A program made the position numbers and the translations under genes. Shown in pieces: positions 45,545 to 55,257 of a DNA stretch of 64,000 bases. The notes under the pieces were generated by a model. It did not search any database and was not told where the DNA came from. It saw nothing but the letters and a program-made list of their open reading frames with translations. This DNA comes from Stereocaulon alpinum (lineage: Eukaryota > Ascomycota > Lecanoromycetes > Lecanorales > Stereocaulaceae), in NCBI GenBank assembly GCA_018257865.1, contig JAEUBA010000017.1, positions 310,001-374,000 of the forward strand, written 5' to 3'. Each line of letters begins with the position of its first letter. The stretch's first letter is position 1.

Positions 45545-47356
45545 ATGTCGGACTTGATGCGTGAAGCGCCCATTGGGCAACTTCTTAGATTCGTTACCAA
45601 AAACAAACTCTTCCCATACCCAGAAGAACTTCCAAACTTTCAACTCCCCGAGACTTACAATACCGCACTCAATGAGCATACACACGAAAAACTCGGACCG
45701 TCCCGATCTGACTCGGAGAATGCGATTTCAGAAGACGCTCACAGGGCTGCGGACGAGCTGCCTGAACTCAAGCAGCGTGTCACGACTCGCAGCATAAGAT
45801 CCGGTGACGTCGAGCATGCAGTTGCCTTGACACGGACTAGGACCCGAGAGAGCACCAGACCTTACACAGAAGAGCGTTTGGAAGTAGAAGCAGAGCTTGC
45901 GGCTGAACGCACAAAGTCAATAGCAATCATCCCAACAAAAACATCAGACGGAACCATTTTAGTCGACTGGTACACCACCGATGATCCAGCGAATCCGCAG
46001 AATTGGTCTCAAAAGAAGAAATTCTACGTCGCTCTCCTCATCAGCATCTACACTTTTGCCGTATATTCTGGCTCTGCAATCTACACATCCAGCGAACAAG
46101 GCGTAATGAAGGAATTCGGCGTCAATGCTACTGACGCTTCTCTCCCACTCTCCCTCTATGTCCTCGCCTACGGAATTGGTCCCCTCCTCTTCGCTCCACT
46201 GTCAGAAGTTCCAATCGTCGGCCGTAACCCGGTCTACATCATCACCTTTCTATTCTTTGTCATTGTCAGCATCCCTGCCCCACTAGTCAACAACTTCGCT
46301 GGGCTTCTCGTCCTTCGTTTCTTGCAGGGCTTCTTCGGCAGTCCTTGCCTCGCTAATGGCGGTGCAACAATGCAAGACATGTACTCCCTTCTCTACCTCC
46401 CCTACGCCCTCACCTTCTGGGTCTCATCCGCCTTTTGCGGTCCCGCTCTCGGTCCCCTCTTATCCGGCTTCGCAGTCACGGCCAAAGGATGGCGTTGGTC
46501 CCTCTGGGAAATCCTCTGGATCGCCGGCCCCATCTTCATCCTCATGTTCCTCTTCGTCCCCGAAACCTCCACCCCCAACATCCTCCTCCGCCGCGCCAAA
46601 CGCCTCCGCGCCCTCACAGACGACACCCGCCTCATGTCCCAATCGGAAATCGACCAACGCGGCCTCAAACCCGCCGCCGTCGCCATCGACGCCCTCATCA
46701 AACCCCTCGAAATCACAATCAAAGACCCCGCCGTCGCCTTTGTAAACATGTACACCGCCCTCGTCTACGGAATCTACTACTCCTTCTTCGAAGTCTTCCC
46801 CCTCGTCTACCCCGTCTACTACGGCTTCTCCCTCGGCATCGTCGGCGTCGTCTTCCTCTGCATCCTCGTCGCCTGCCTCTTCGGCGTCGCCTTATACGCC
46901 GCATACCTAAACTGGTACCTCATCCCCGACATCATGAAGCACGGTCTCCGCGCCCAAGAACACCGCCTCGTCCCCGCCCTCTTCGCCTCCTTCTTCCCGC
47001 CCATCGGCCTCTTCCTCTTCGCCTGGACCGCTAACCCTTCGATCCATTGGATCGCTCCCACAATCGGCATCACCATCTACGGCGCCGCCGTCTTCGTCAT
47101 CAACCAGTGCATCTTCGTCTACATCCCCCTCTCCTACCCCCAATACGCCGCCTCCCTCTTCGCGGGCAACGATTTCTTCAGAAGTGCGCTGGCGTGCGGG
47201 TGTATTCTTTTCGCGAGACCGTTGTTTATTAATGTCGGGGTTAGCAAGGGTGTTACTGTCCTGGCTGGGTTGAGTTGTATGGGTGTTATTGGCATGTTTG
47301 TGCTTTATTATCAGGGGGCCAAGTTGAGGTCTAAGTCCAAGTTTGCGACGGCGTGA
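45545..47356 (+). CDS. MFS multidrug/polyamine-type exporter (DHA1 family)
   Basis: It is a proton-driven exporter of the fungal DHA1 (Flr1/Mdr1, 12-helix) group, active at the plasma membrane. It is a single exon of 603 residues starting at the ATG at 45545. The hydrophilic N-terminal 150 residues end in the family hallmark DWYTTDDPANPQNWSQKKK. Helix 1 (FYVALLISIYTFAVYSGSAIY) and the motif SLYVLAYGIGPLLFAPLSE (proton-antiport signature region) follow, then VLRFLQGFFGSPCLANGGA, the motif-C-like SSAFCGPALGPLLSGF, the central loop, and the second six-helix half ending GNDFFRSALACG. It is the nearest transporter to the cyclase/ATP-grasp pair, though SEC72 lies between. Export of the pathway product is plausible; general drug resistance is equally possible. 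Codons switch from C-ending to G/T-ending near 47165. Confidence 0.9.
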   Translation: MSDLMREAPIGQLLRFVTKNKLFPYPEELPNFQLPETYNTALNEHTHEKLGPSRSDSENAISEDAHRAADELPELKQRVTTRSIRSGDVEHAVALTRTRTRESTRPYTEERLEVEAELAAERTKSIAIIPTKTSDGTILVDWYTTDDPANPQNWSQKKKFYVALLISIYTFAVYSGSAIYTSSEQGVMKEFGVNATDASLPLSLYVLAYGIGPLLFAPLSEVPIVGRNPVYIITFLFFVIVSIPAPLVNNFAGLLVLRFLQGFFGSPCLANGGATMQDMYSLLYLPYALTFWVSSAFCGPALGPLLSGFAVTAKGWRWSLWEILWIAGPIFILMFLFVPETSTPNILLRRAKRLRALTDDTRLMSQSEIDQRGLKPAAVAIDALIKPLEITIKDPAVAFVNMYTALVYGIYYSFFEVFPLVYPVYYGFSLGIVGVVFLCILVACLFGVALYAAYLNWYLIPDIMKHGLRAQEHRLVPALFASFFPPIGLFLFAWTANPSIHWIAPTIGITIYGAAVFVINQCIFVYIPLSYPQYAASLFAGNDFFRSALACGCILFARPLFINVGVSKGVTVLAGLSCMGVIGMFVLYYQGAKLRSKSKFATA

Positions 47357-47737
47357 GACTCACTTGATGATTAATGTCGATATCGGACTGTCTTGCGATT
47401 GTTACGGATTTTCTTCTCGAGATGTCATTATGATGATATGATGTTGTAATAGGGAAGACCTTGGATGAGGCTCTAGGCAAAGGAGTCTTGATAGCAAGGT
47501 GTTGCTTGGCATGACGCATAAATAATGACGAATTCAATAGACTGTTCATACTCGAAATGGTCATGAATTGCTCTGCTAAACTTGGTATTTTTGCTTGAAT
47601 CACAGCATTGAATCAAACCTTCATCCTCCAGGCCCATAGCAGACTTGCACACTACGAGAGAAGTCTCGAACGCCGGCCATACCCAATAAATAGCTTCTGC
47701 TTCCCATATGTTCAACCCCTTATCCCATCGATTCGAC
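47357..47737. other. Convergent intergenic spacer
   Basis: 3' ends of the MFS exporter and the MARVEL-type gene face each other here; no further feature seen. Confidence 0.55.
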
Positions 47738-49133
47738 TCATCGCCCATACCCCCCCTCCGGAAAATCCAACTTCCCCGTCCCACCCGCATACCCACCGGG
47801 CTCACGACTAAGCGTCAACCCATCCCTAAATGGGTCCCCTATCCCCCCAGGCTGCAGCAACGAAGGCGGAGGCGGACGCGGCTGCCATCCTCCCACGAGA
47901 TTGCCGTCACTCGTGTAAGGGTCAAGTGTATCGTAGCGGGGACTAGGCACCCTGTTGCTGAGGGGGCTGGGAGGCGGTTGTGGAAGTGTTTGCGAGCTGT
48001 TGCTGTAGGGGTTGGTGTTCAGGGGTGAGTTCATGGCTTCGTAGTTGGGACTTGGGACTCTGTTGCTCAGGGGGCTTGGTGGAGGTTGTGGGAGGGGCTG
48101 TAGGCCGCCGACGAAGGTGCTTTGGTTTGAGTGTAGGGTTTCGTAGCGAGGTGTGGGGGTCCTGTTGCTTAAGGGACTAGGGGGCGGCTGCGGTAGTGGA
48201 TGTTGGGTACTGTAAGCTTCGCCGCTACTGTGGTAGCTTGTATCGACTGGCCCAAAACCTTGATCTATGGGTTGTTCGGGCGTTGAATGTGGGGCCCAGC
48301 TAAAGGGCCTGTTTGGGTTGGGATTCGGATGGTGGTCGTCTGCTGGGTTAGAGTGTAGAGTGTAGTGGTCGTCGTTGTTGTCTTCCTCATCATGACCGTT
48401 AGGATGCATCTCTTGCATCTCTTCTTGTGCGGTAAATTTGTCTGGGGTATTGGGGGAGAAGGCATAGTTGTCTACCGCATCGTCGTGCTGAAGATACATG
48501 GCTGAACTGTTGTATGCTGGCAGATAGCCATGGCTGCGGTAGTAGAAGATGCCGTAGATTGAGAAGGCGGTGGTTAGGCCGAGGAGGAGGCTGGATCATT
48601 ATTAGTGTTGCTGCCCATTTCGGTGTAGTTGACGTTGTGAATGCCTACAAGACGAAAAACCCCATGCCTGTTGCGCCTTGCCCAAGCTTGCACTTGCTAG
48701 TCGGGCCCCAATCCGAGTTGAAGGTCTCACAAAGATGATCACCACTCTTCCAGTCTTTTGCTGAGTGGGAGCCCTGATTCACGAATACCGCTTCCCCAAC
48801 CCAGGCAGCGAACCATAGAAGCGTCCACAATGCATCAATACCTGCATGAGCATAAGGATTCGAGTATCGCTTCGTACGAGGGAAGACGGGAACGGCGGTT
48901 TGGTAGATTAGAACTGGGATGGAGAGGAAGCACTGGGGTCTATTAGTCTTTCGGACTTCATAAGACAATGGGAGTGATCGTACTAGTACGAAGAAGTAAT
49001 TGATTCGGCCATCGCCCTTCCCTATTCTGGTGTAAATGGCGATTGTGATTATAGCGCCAATGAATATGAACAGTGCCTGTAGAGCATGGACGGCATTCTT
49101 GGCTCGCTGGTAATAGCGGGCTGCTGCTGCCAT
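47738..49133 (-). CDS. MARVEL-type four-helix membrane protein with Pro-rich repeated tail
   Basis: It is probably a plasma-membrane protein of the fungal MARVEL/Nce102-like superfamily; such proteins organise membrane domains, but the role here is unknown. Exons 48984-49133, 48649-48932 and 47738-48590 give 428 residues. Four hydrophobic segments lie in the first 160 residues: VHALQALFIFIGAIITIAIY, NYFFVL joined to CFLSIPVLIYQ, ALWTLLWFAAWVGEAVF, and FLLLGLTTAFSIYGIFYY. The third and fourth helices are separated by a loop with two cysteines (HLCETF...SKCKLG). The cytosolic tail of about 260 residues is acidic/His-rich, then carries three copies of LPQPPPSPLSNR(V/T)PSP.YE about 35 residues apart, which look like docking or phosphorylation sites. 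The 51-base first intron is in frame and open, so retention would add 17 residues. Confidence 0.8.
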
Positions 49134-50728
49134 TTCCTGGTAAACATCAACAGTCTTGGAGGCAGCAGAGCCAATGTGACATATACAGTGGTGCCAGAGG
49201 CGTTCTGTATGCCTTCCAAGCTGTAAACGGATGCAACAGCTGCTATATTTGAAGTCTCCCGGTGGAGGTTTGCAAGACCTGTCTCGGGCAGTTGCAGGTT
49301 GACGGAGACCGGAGGGAAGACATTCTTTGGAGTGAAGCAGCAAGTGCTTCCATTTTGAGGATTCAGCCCATGGCTGACGATTCACAGCCTTGCGTTGGGG
49401 TCTAACAGTGCAGGATGAGGCTCAAGCAGGGTAAATTGGCAGCCGAGCCACCACCGTGACACGCTATGTACCTAAAAATAGATTACACTTCCGTCCCATT
49501 CTCTTCAGCCAATACAATACATATCAACTCCAACAATTGCACATGCTTCGTCTGAAACAGCTTGACTAAGTTAGACGATGAGGGTTTCGCATCTACGGAT
49601 CCTTTGCATCAAGTATATTATGTCTCCGCGACTATCGGGTTGGAGCTAAACTGTGCACTCTTTACAAGCCCGTCATGGCTCAATATAGCCTAAATCCTTG
49701 ACCTTGACTAATAGTATCGTGCTGAGAATATCGAGCTTTTGTCAGATCAAGTACGAGACTTTGAAAGTTGTACTAATTTCACCCAATACATTTGCTACCG
49801 TGAGGCGTGCGGCCATAGGTACTATCATTGCTCCTAGTCGCTGAAAGCACTCCAGGAGAATCATGATGCCAGGCTGCAACCATTATCAGTACAGGCAATG
49901 ATCATTCTGTCGAAGACAAAATATGCGATACCCTTGATTTATTGGAGATTGACCAGTCAAAGATCAAGGACGAATACGTTGCCGCTCTCATGGTTGGATT
50001 AGGCTACTAGCAGCACTACATCAGCCCTTGCAGAATGCTCGCATTCGAGTTGCCAGTCGGTCTCAATCTGGTTGATGCTGTCGGCCTCGATTCAAGGCTA
50101 CCTAAGCCCGGGCTGCGGGAGGGAGCGCCACGGCTGTGGGGTAGTTCTACTGTAAGTCAGGGTTTGGCGGACAAATCTTCTCCAAGACGTTCATCTCGGG
50201 GCCAGCATAAGGTATACAGTATTTCAAGTGAACCCAGCAGCTTATACTTTACCGCTATGCATATCTTTTTCGTACAAGCAGGAAACAACACCGCCTGCAG
50301 CCCGGCACGTTGTTGCGGGAGATCCTCAGGTCGTCATCTATCCTCGGCTGCTGCAAATCCTCCACGCTGTGCGGCTCCTAACCCCGCTTGACTTGAATTA
50401 AGGTGGCTCGGGTGGGTAGCCGGCCTGAAAGCTTTGCCATTGACGAATAGCCCACGTCTTTAATTAATGACTGTCCCTAACGTCGGGCTTTCGCCGCTGG
50501 GTGGAGGCCTAGTATCTCTTCACTTCTCTCCCGCTGCCTCGGAAGTTTTATATGCAAGGCCACACGGGTGCAAATGGACGTCTAACGATGTTCGTGCAAC
50601 CACCACTACCCGTTATTGGGATCCTCGAGGCACCTACGGTCGAGCGGTAAAAACTCTACTCCAACTCCAACTTTGTCTCGTCATCGAACTCGTCGACTTC
50701 ATACTCGCCAAGGTCAATAGCCGCAAAT
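49134..50728. other. Divergent intergenic region, no supported gene
   Basis: Short frames only. The last 200 bases before 50729 are pyrimidine-rich and serve as the probable leader of the ligase gene. Confidence 0.5.
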
Positions 50729-52681
50729 ATGGTCATACGATCGCCTTACCCAAGTATCAACATCCCAGAAGTCGACATCCTTACATTCCTCTTCGGTGCT
50801 GGCGAGGATTTGCCTGAAGACCCTCTGTGGATCAATGCCGCAGATACAAGCCTATACCTCTCTCAACGCACAGCACTACGATGGATCAAGAGACTAGCAA
50901 TTGGTCTAGATAGGTTGGGGGTCGAGAAGGAGGAGGTGGTCATGATAGTGACCCCGAATCACATCTTCGTGTCTGTGGCATATCTGGGGACTGTGGGCTC
51001 AGGCAGGGTGTTTAGTGGGGCGAATCCTTCCTATACTGCTGATGGTCAGTGAGGGTTTCACTTCTCATCTTGCAGAAGCTGCGTGGGAGCTTTGAGTCTG
51101 ACCATGGCTGAAAATCTGCATCCCAAACAGACGTCTTTTACTGCAAGGTCCACTCAACACTCAATTGTTCAGTGCTGCGATCATTCGCCGCGGGACTCTG
51201 CAGGTCCAGAAGCTGCTACTTGTTGTGCGCATACTACGCTCGTTGCTGACAGTAAACCTACAGAGATGAGCTATCAGATGCAAGATCTCGACGCTCGGAT
51301 TGTCCTGGTGCATCCATCTTTGCTAGACACCGCACGGAAAGCCGCAAAGACAGCCAACATATCACAGGACCGACTGTACATCTTCTCCGACGTTGAGCAT
51401 CAGCCAGTGGACGGTATTCGAGACTGGCGTTCAATGCTGGGTACTTCCCAGGAGGCATCATACTACTCCTGGCCCCGACTCTCCGGGGCAGCAGCAAGAT
51501 CCCAAATCGCAACAGTGAACTACTCAAGTGGCACCACTGGGCTCCCCAAAGGAGTCAAAATAACTCACAGCAATCTCATCGCCAACGTCGAACAATCGGC
51601 CTTTGCAGCCAACGTCGAGCGGCCCGGGATAGAGCCAGGCTTTGAAGAGCGATGGATTGGTTTCCTCCCCTTATATCACGCTTACGGCCAGCTGAGTAGC
51701 ATTCTCATGGCTGTGAAAACCGAAACGCCCGTCTATGTTATGACGACCTTTGTATACGAAGACTTCCTTCGTGTCATCCAAACGCATAGAATCACGGAAT
51801 TGCAAGTCGCACCCCCTATACTCGTCCTCCTGAACAAGCACCCCGCTACCTCGAAATACGACCTCAGCAGCGTAAGCAAGATAGCATGCGGTGCCGCGCC
51901 GCTCAGTGCATCATTACAGAACCGGGTTCAAGAGCGTACCGGGGCTGTCATACGGCAGGGTTGGGGCATGACAGAGGTGACGTGTGCGGGGATCGTAATA
52001 CCCACTGATCTTAGTGACGAGACGGGAAGTATAGGCTGCTTACTTTCCAATTCAGAGGCAATGTTACTGGACGAGAATGGCAAGGAAGTAGCTACGGGAG
52101 AAAGAGGAGAGCTCTACATCAGGGGCCCACATGTTAGTCCGGGGTACTGGAAGAACGAGAAAGCAACCAAGGAGACTATGCTTGAGGGAGGCTGGCTAAG
52201 AACAGGCGATGTAGCTATCGCCAACGAAAAGGGCTGGTTCTGGATCGTAGATCGTCTGAAGGTACCCTTCCCCCTCTCCCTACCCTCTACATCACACAAC
52301 CAACACTAACATCCATAACAGGAACTAATCAAAGTCTCCGGCCTCCAAGTCGCCCCCGCAGAACTAGAAGCCCTCCTCCTAACCCACCCCCTAATCGCCG
52401 ACGCCGGCGTAGTCGGCATCTCCGACACCTTCTCCAGCCAGGAAAAACCCCGCGCCTACGTCCTGCCCAAGAGCATGGATCCTGCTAATCCGGGCGTTAC
52501 AGAGGATGAGATTGAGAAGTGGGTTAGGCGGAAGGTGGCGAGGCATAAGTGGTTGAGTGGGGGGGTTGTGTTTAGTGTTGTGCCCAAGAGTGCGGCGGGG
52601 AAGATTCAGAGGAAGGTCTTGAGGGAGTGGGCGAGGGCGGATGGGGATGGGGAGGGGAGAGTGGCGAAGGCGAAGTTGTAG
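50729..52681 (+). CDS. 4-coumarate-CoA ligase-like acyl-adenylate enzyme with peroxisomal signal
   Basis: It activates an aromatic or fatty carboxylic acid to its CoA thioester through an acyl-AMP. Three exons (50729-51044, 51264-52261, 52322-52681) give 557 residues. ANL-superfamily motifs appear in order: VNYSSGTTGLPKGVKITH (AMP-binding P-loop, about residues 192-209), GFLPLYHAYG, GWGMTEVTCAG, YIRGPHVSPGYW, GWLRTGDVA, VDRLKELIKVSG, and the catalytic Lys in SAAGKIQRKVL. The C-terminus AKL is a type 1 peroxisomal signal, usual in fungal members linked to beta-oxidation of side chains or to secondary metabolism. The first intron is long for this window (219 bases) but restores the family sequence at the junction. 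Exon 3 switches from C-rich to G-rich near 52480. Confidence 0.9.
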
Positions 52682-53050
52682 TATGCCGTGATAGCTGTGA
52701 GCTATGGACATGAGACACGTAGTTAGATTTATCATGGTCTTACTGTCGCGTTGGTGGCATGCTGGTTTCGTCGTGAGATAGCATGTGAAGTGAATTGCAC
52801 GTGCAGTATAGTATTACATTAAAATTTACGTACGTAGCAGGCTTGCCATGTGCTCATAGCATCGTCTGAAAATTACAATTGGGTATCGCTGCAATCCACA
52901 AGCCAAAAGCCAGTCACTCCCACCATCTATGAATCAAGCACCAGCAACGCCTCTCACTTGACGCCTCTCTTCCATTAAATCACGAGTATCAATTGACCAC
53001 AATGCGCTGATTGTGCAAAGGGTCGGTAAAATATTGCGGTGAACACGAGC
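52682..53050. other. Convergent intergenic spacer
   Basis: 3' ends of the ligase and DUF3112 genes face each other; no further feature seen. Confidence 0.55.
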
Positions 53051-54262
53051 TTAGACTTCCTCTGTTTCGGGCGCTGCTTGATGATCTAGTGGAGGGGCCG
53101 GTGTGCTCTCGTCCCTTTGGACGGCCTCTTCACCCTCTCCTTCAAGACTGTTCTTCTCGTGTTCTGGTACGCGATCATGCTTGTGTCCATGGACGGTCTT
53201 TTCCTCGTCTCCGTGAACGGCCTGCTCCTTGTCGGCCTCCACTTCCGTAGCCGAACGTCTGGTCGCTTTTTCAGGAGTTTTATCATCAAAAGTCTCTTCT
53301 TCAGTCGTGATCATGTCCCCTAGATGATCCTGAGCACTTGACTTGCCACTCTCGGGCTCCTCCTTGTGAGCTTCGACGTCCCGGCCGCGTAGGTAGTCGC
53401 CTGATCCCTTGCTGTGGTTGGGAACCCAAAAGCGCTTGTCGATCCTCACGACCACGTAGAGTAGGGTGACGACAATCTCAATGACAAAGTTGAAGATGTA
53501 GAAGCATGCCTTCCCTTGATAGCCTGCTGGGTTTCTGATTGGCCTCTCTCCGCCAGCGTAGTTCGTGCCGGCTCTGAAGCAGGCGCCTAGGCATAGCAAG
53601 AAGGAGGTAGTGAGTAGGATTCCAATCTTCGTCCGGAAGCGCCCCTGTCCAAATTTCTCAATGCGGGTTTTGCGTGGTATGACGATGCCACCGATGACCA
53701 TAAGGATTGGCAGAAAGGAGACGACGCTGTAGAAAGTCTGGCCGTAGAGGACGACGTCACGGTCGATGCGCCTCGTGTTGAGGTTGGCTGTGTAAATGCT
53801 TTGAATTGAGGCTGTGAGCAGCATGGCGAGTGTGAGCACTATGAGGACGTAGAGCGCCGTGAAAGAGTGGTGCAATAGCCGATGCCACCCAAAGGTAGGA
53901 TGGCAAGCTCGTAGGATCCTCTGTGCAAAGATGAGGTTGACAACAAAGAGTAACACGACGCCCGCATAGACAAAGACAGCGGCCGCGATTGCTACTCTCA
54001 GATTTCTAGGACGAGTAGCGGAGACGATACGCATGACCAAGGTCGTGATTCTCGCCATGCAGAAACCGAACATCATGCCCGATATAAGGAACTTATGGCC
54101 GCGTCGTAGGTTCACTTGCAAGATGGTCATGTGAGAGATGGCACCGCAGATGAAGAGGGCGATGAAGACGGCGCATACTGGAACGTCGAGGGCGACTGTG
54201 GGGCTTCCGCCGAGGGAGGCAGTAGTGGGGGGGTAGGGTGGCGAGGAGTTCATTGTTGCCAT
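53051..54262 (-). CDS. DUF3112-family seven-helix membrane protein
   Basis: This is a fungal-specific membrane protein family sometimes described as receptor-like, with function unknown. It is a single exon of 403 residues starting MATMNSSPPYPP. Seven hydrophobic helices fall within residues 25-290: VPVCAVFIALFICGAISHMT, KFLISGMMFGFCMARITTLV, VAIAAAVFVYAGVVLLFVVN, SFTALYVLIVLTLAMLLTAS, FYSVVSFLPILMVIGGIV, TKIGILLTTSFLLCLGACF and ACFYIFNFVIEIVVTLLYVV. The sequences HMTILQVN, FCMARI and FRAGTNYAG are, to my knowledge, conserved points of this family. The C-terminal 100 residues are highly charged (Glu/Lys/Asp-rich), cytosolic and probably disordered. I assign the family from recall of its overall pattern, so a profile search should confirm it. 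Confidence 0.75.
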   Translation of the reverse strand: MATMNSSPPYPPTTASLGGSPTVALDVPVCAVFIALFICGAISHMTILQVNLRRGHKFLISGMMFGFCMARITTLVMRIVSATRPRNLRVAIAAAVFVYAGVVLLFVVNLIFAQRILRACHPTFGWHRLLHHSFTALYVLIVLTLAMLLTASIQSIYTANLNTRRIDRDVVLYGQTFYSVVSFLPILMVIGGIVIPRKTRIEKFGQGRFRTKIGILLTTSFLLCLGACFRAGTNYAGGERPIRNPAGYQGKACFYIFNFVIEIVVTLLYVVVRIDKRFWVPNHSKGSGDYLRGRDVEAHKEEPESGKSSAQDHLGDMITTEEETFDDKTPEKATRRSATEVEADKEQAVHGDEEKTVHGHKHDRVPEHEKNSLEGEGEEAVQRDESTPAPPLDHQAAPETEEV

Positions 54263-54427
54263 CTGTTATGGTTGGCAGGTGAGCTGGGCAAGGCTAGCCG
54301 TGGCAAATATACTGTGGCCCCACCTTTGTAGATTGTAGCGGGAAGTATTGGTAGTCTCAAGTCGGGTTGTTCAGGGCGGTGCTTTATTCTTGCTCTAGTT
54401 AGGGAGATGTAAGGTATAGATGTATTG

Positions 54428-54477
54428 ATGTAGAGATGTAGAGATGTAGAGATGTAGAGATGTAGAGATGTAGAGAT
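54428..54477 (+). repeat. (GATGTAGA)n tandem, about six copies
   Basis: An 8-base perfect tandem lies about 165-215 bases upstream of the DUF3112 start codon, on its promoter side. Confidence 0.9.
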
Positions 54478-54677
54478 GGGATCAACAAAGGAACAATAGT
54501 GACAGCGGCCAGTGTGAGGAATTATATGAAACCGGGCGCCTCATTCTCCGACGTCTGCGTCAATGCAAGGTAACTTATCTGCGTGCCTGCGTCACCAAGA
54601 GAGTAACTAGATTGATCACAATGTTCAATGACCCTTTGCACAAGAGTGTATAATATCAATACGGAGTTAAGCCCTCC

Positions 54678-54708
54678 GATGCCGATGCCGATGCCGATGC
54701 CGATACCG
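54678..54708 (+). repeat. (GATGCC)n tandem, about five copies
   Basis: Four perfect hexamers plus one variant (GATACC). Read on the minus strand they give a Gly-Ile dipeptide run in an otherwise unsupported frame. Confidence 0.9.
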
Positions 54709-55257
54709 AAGCCTTCATACAGAAACAGCCTGACTCCCTGACCTTGATTGGAACGGGAAGTGAACACATTAAGTAAAAGTAATTTATGCTCCCTGCCACA
54801 TGGAATTATGGGGATTGCTATCCAGAGCTGCAGCGAATCATCATTCATGATTGACAGTGGTGACGCTATCTACCTTACTGTACTCAGGTGGAGTTGCGGC
54901 TGCGGGCCCGGGCACAGTAAGAGCGAATGCGCCGAGCGGGCGGACCCTAGCGAGCCCCACCTCTCCAAACCCTAACTCTCGCTTTTATCGTAACGCTAGA
55001 GCGACTTTGACACCAATCACCATCGAATACTAACCTGCTCTTTACCGAGTACCTATATATCAGAGACGCACCCAGAGAACCTCAGATACACCAGGCATAT
55101 CCTTTGGACCTCATGGAAGTCCATATGCAGCTAATTAGAATGTGTATTCACGTTATTGCAATAGAGACATCCGAATAAAACACACAACAAGGCCCCCTGA
55201 TAACCCGAAAAGCACTGGATAGCAAGGAAGGCCGTCTCGTAGCTTGAGAGCAATCTA

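Larger units (their letters stand above)
54263..55257. other. Intergenic region with two microsatellites
   Basis: No gene supported. It contains the repeats at 54428-54477 and 54678-54708. Confidence 0.6.

Noticed and set aside
46435..47034. 199-residue Arg/Pro-rich frame overlapping the MFS exporter
   Set aside because: It is an out-of-frame shadow of C-ending codons in the exporter gene.
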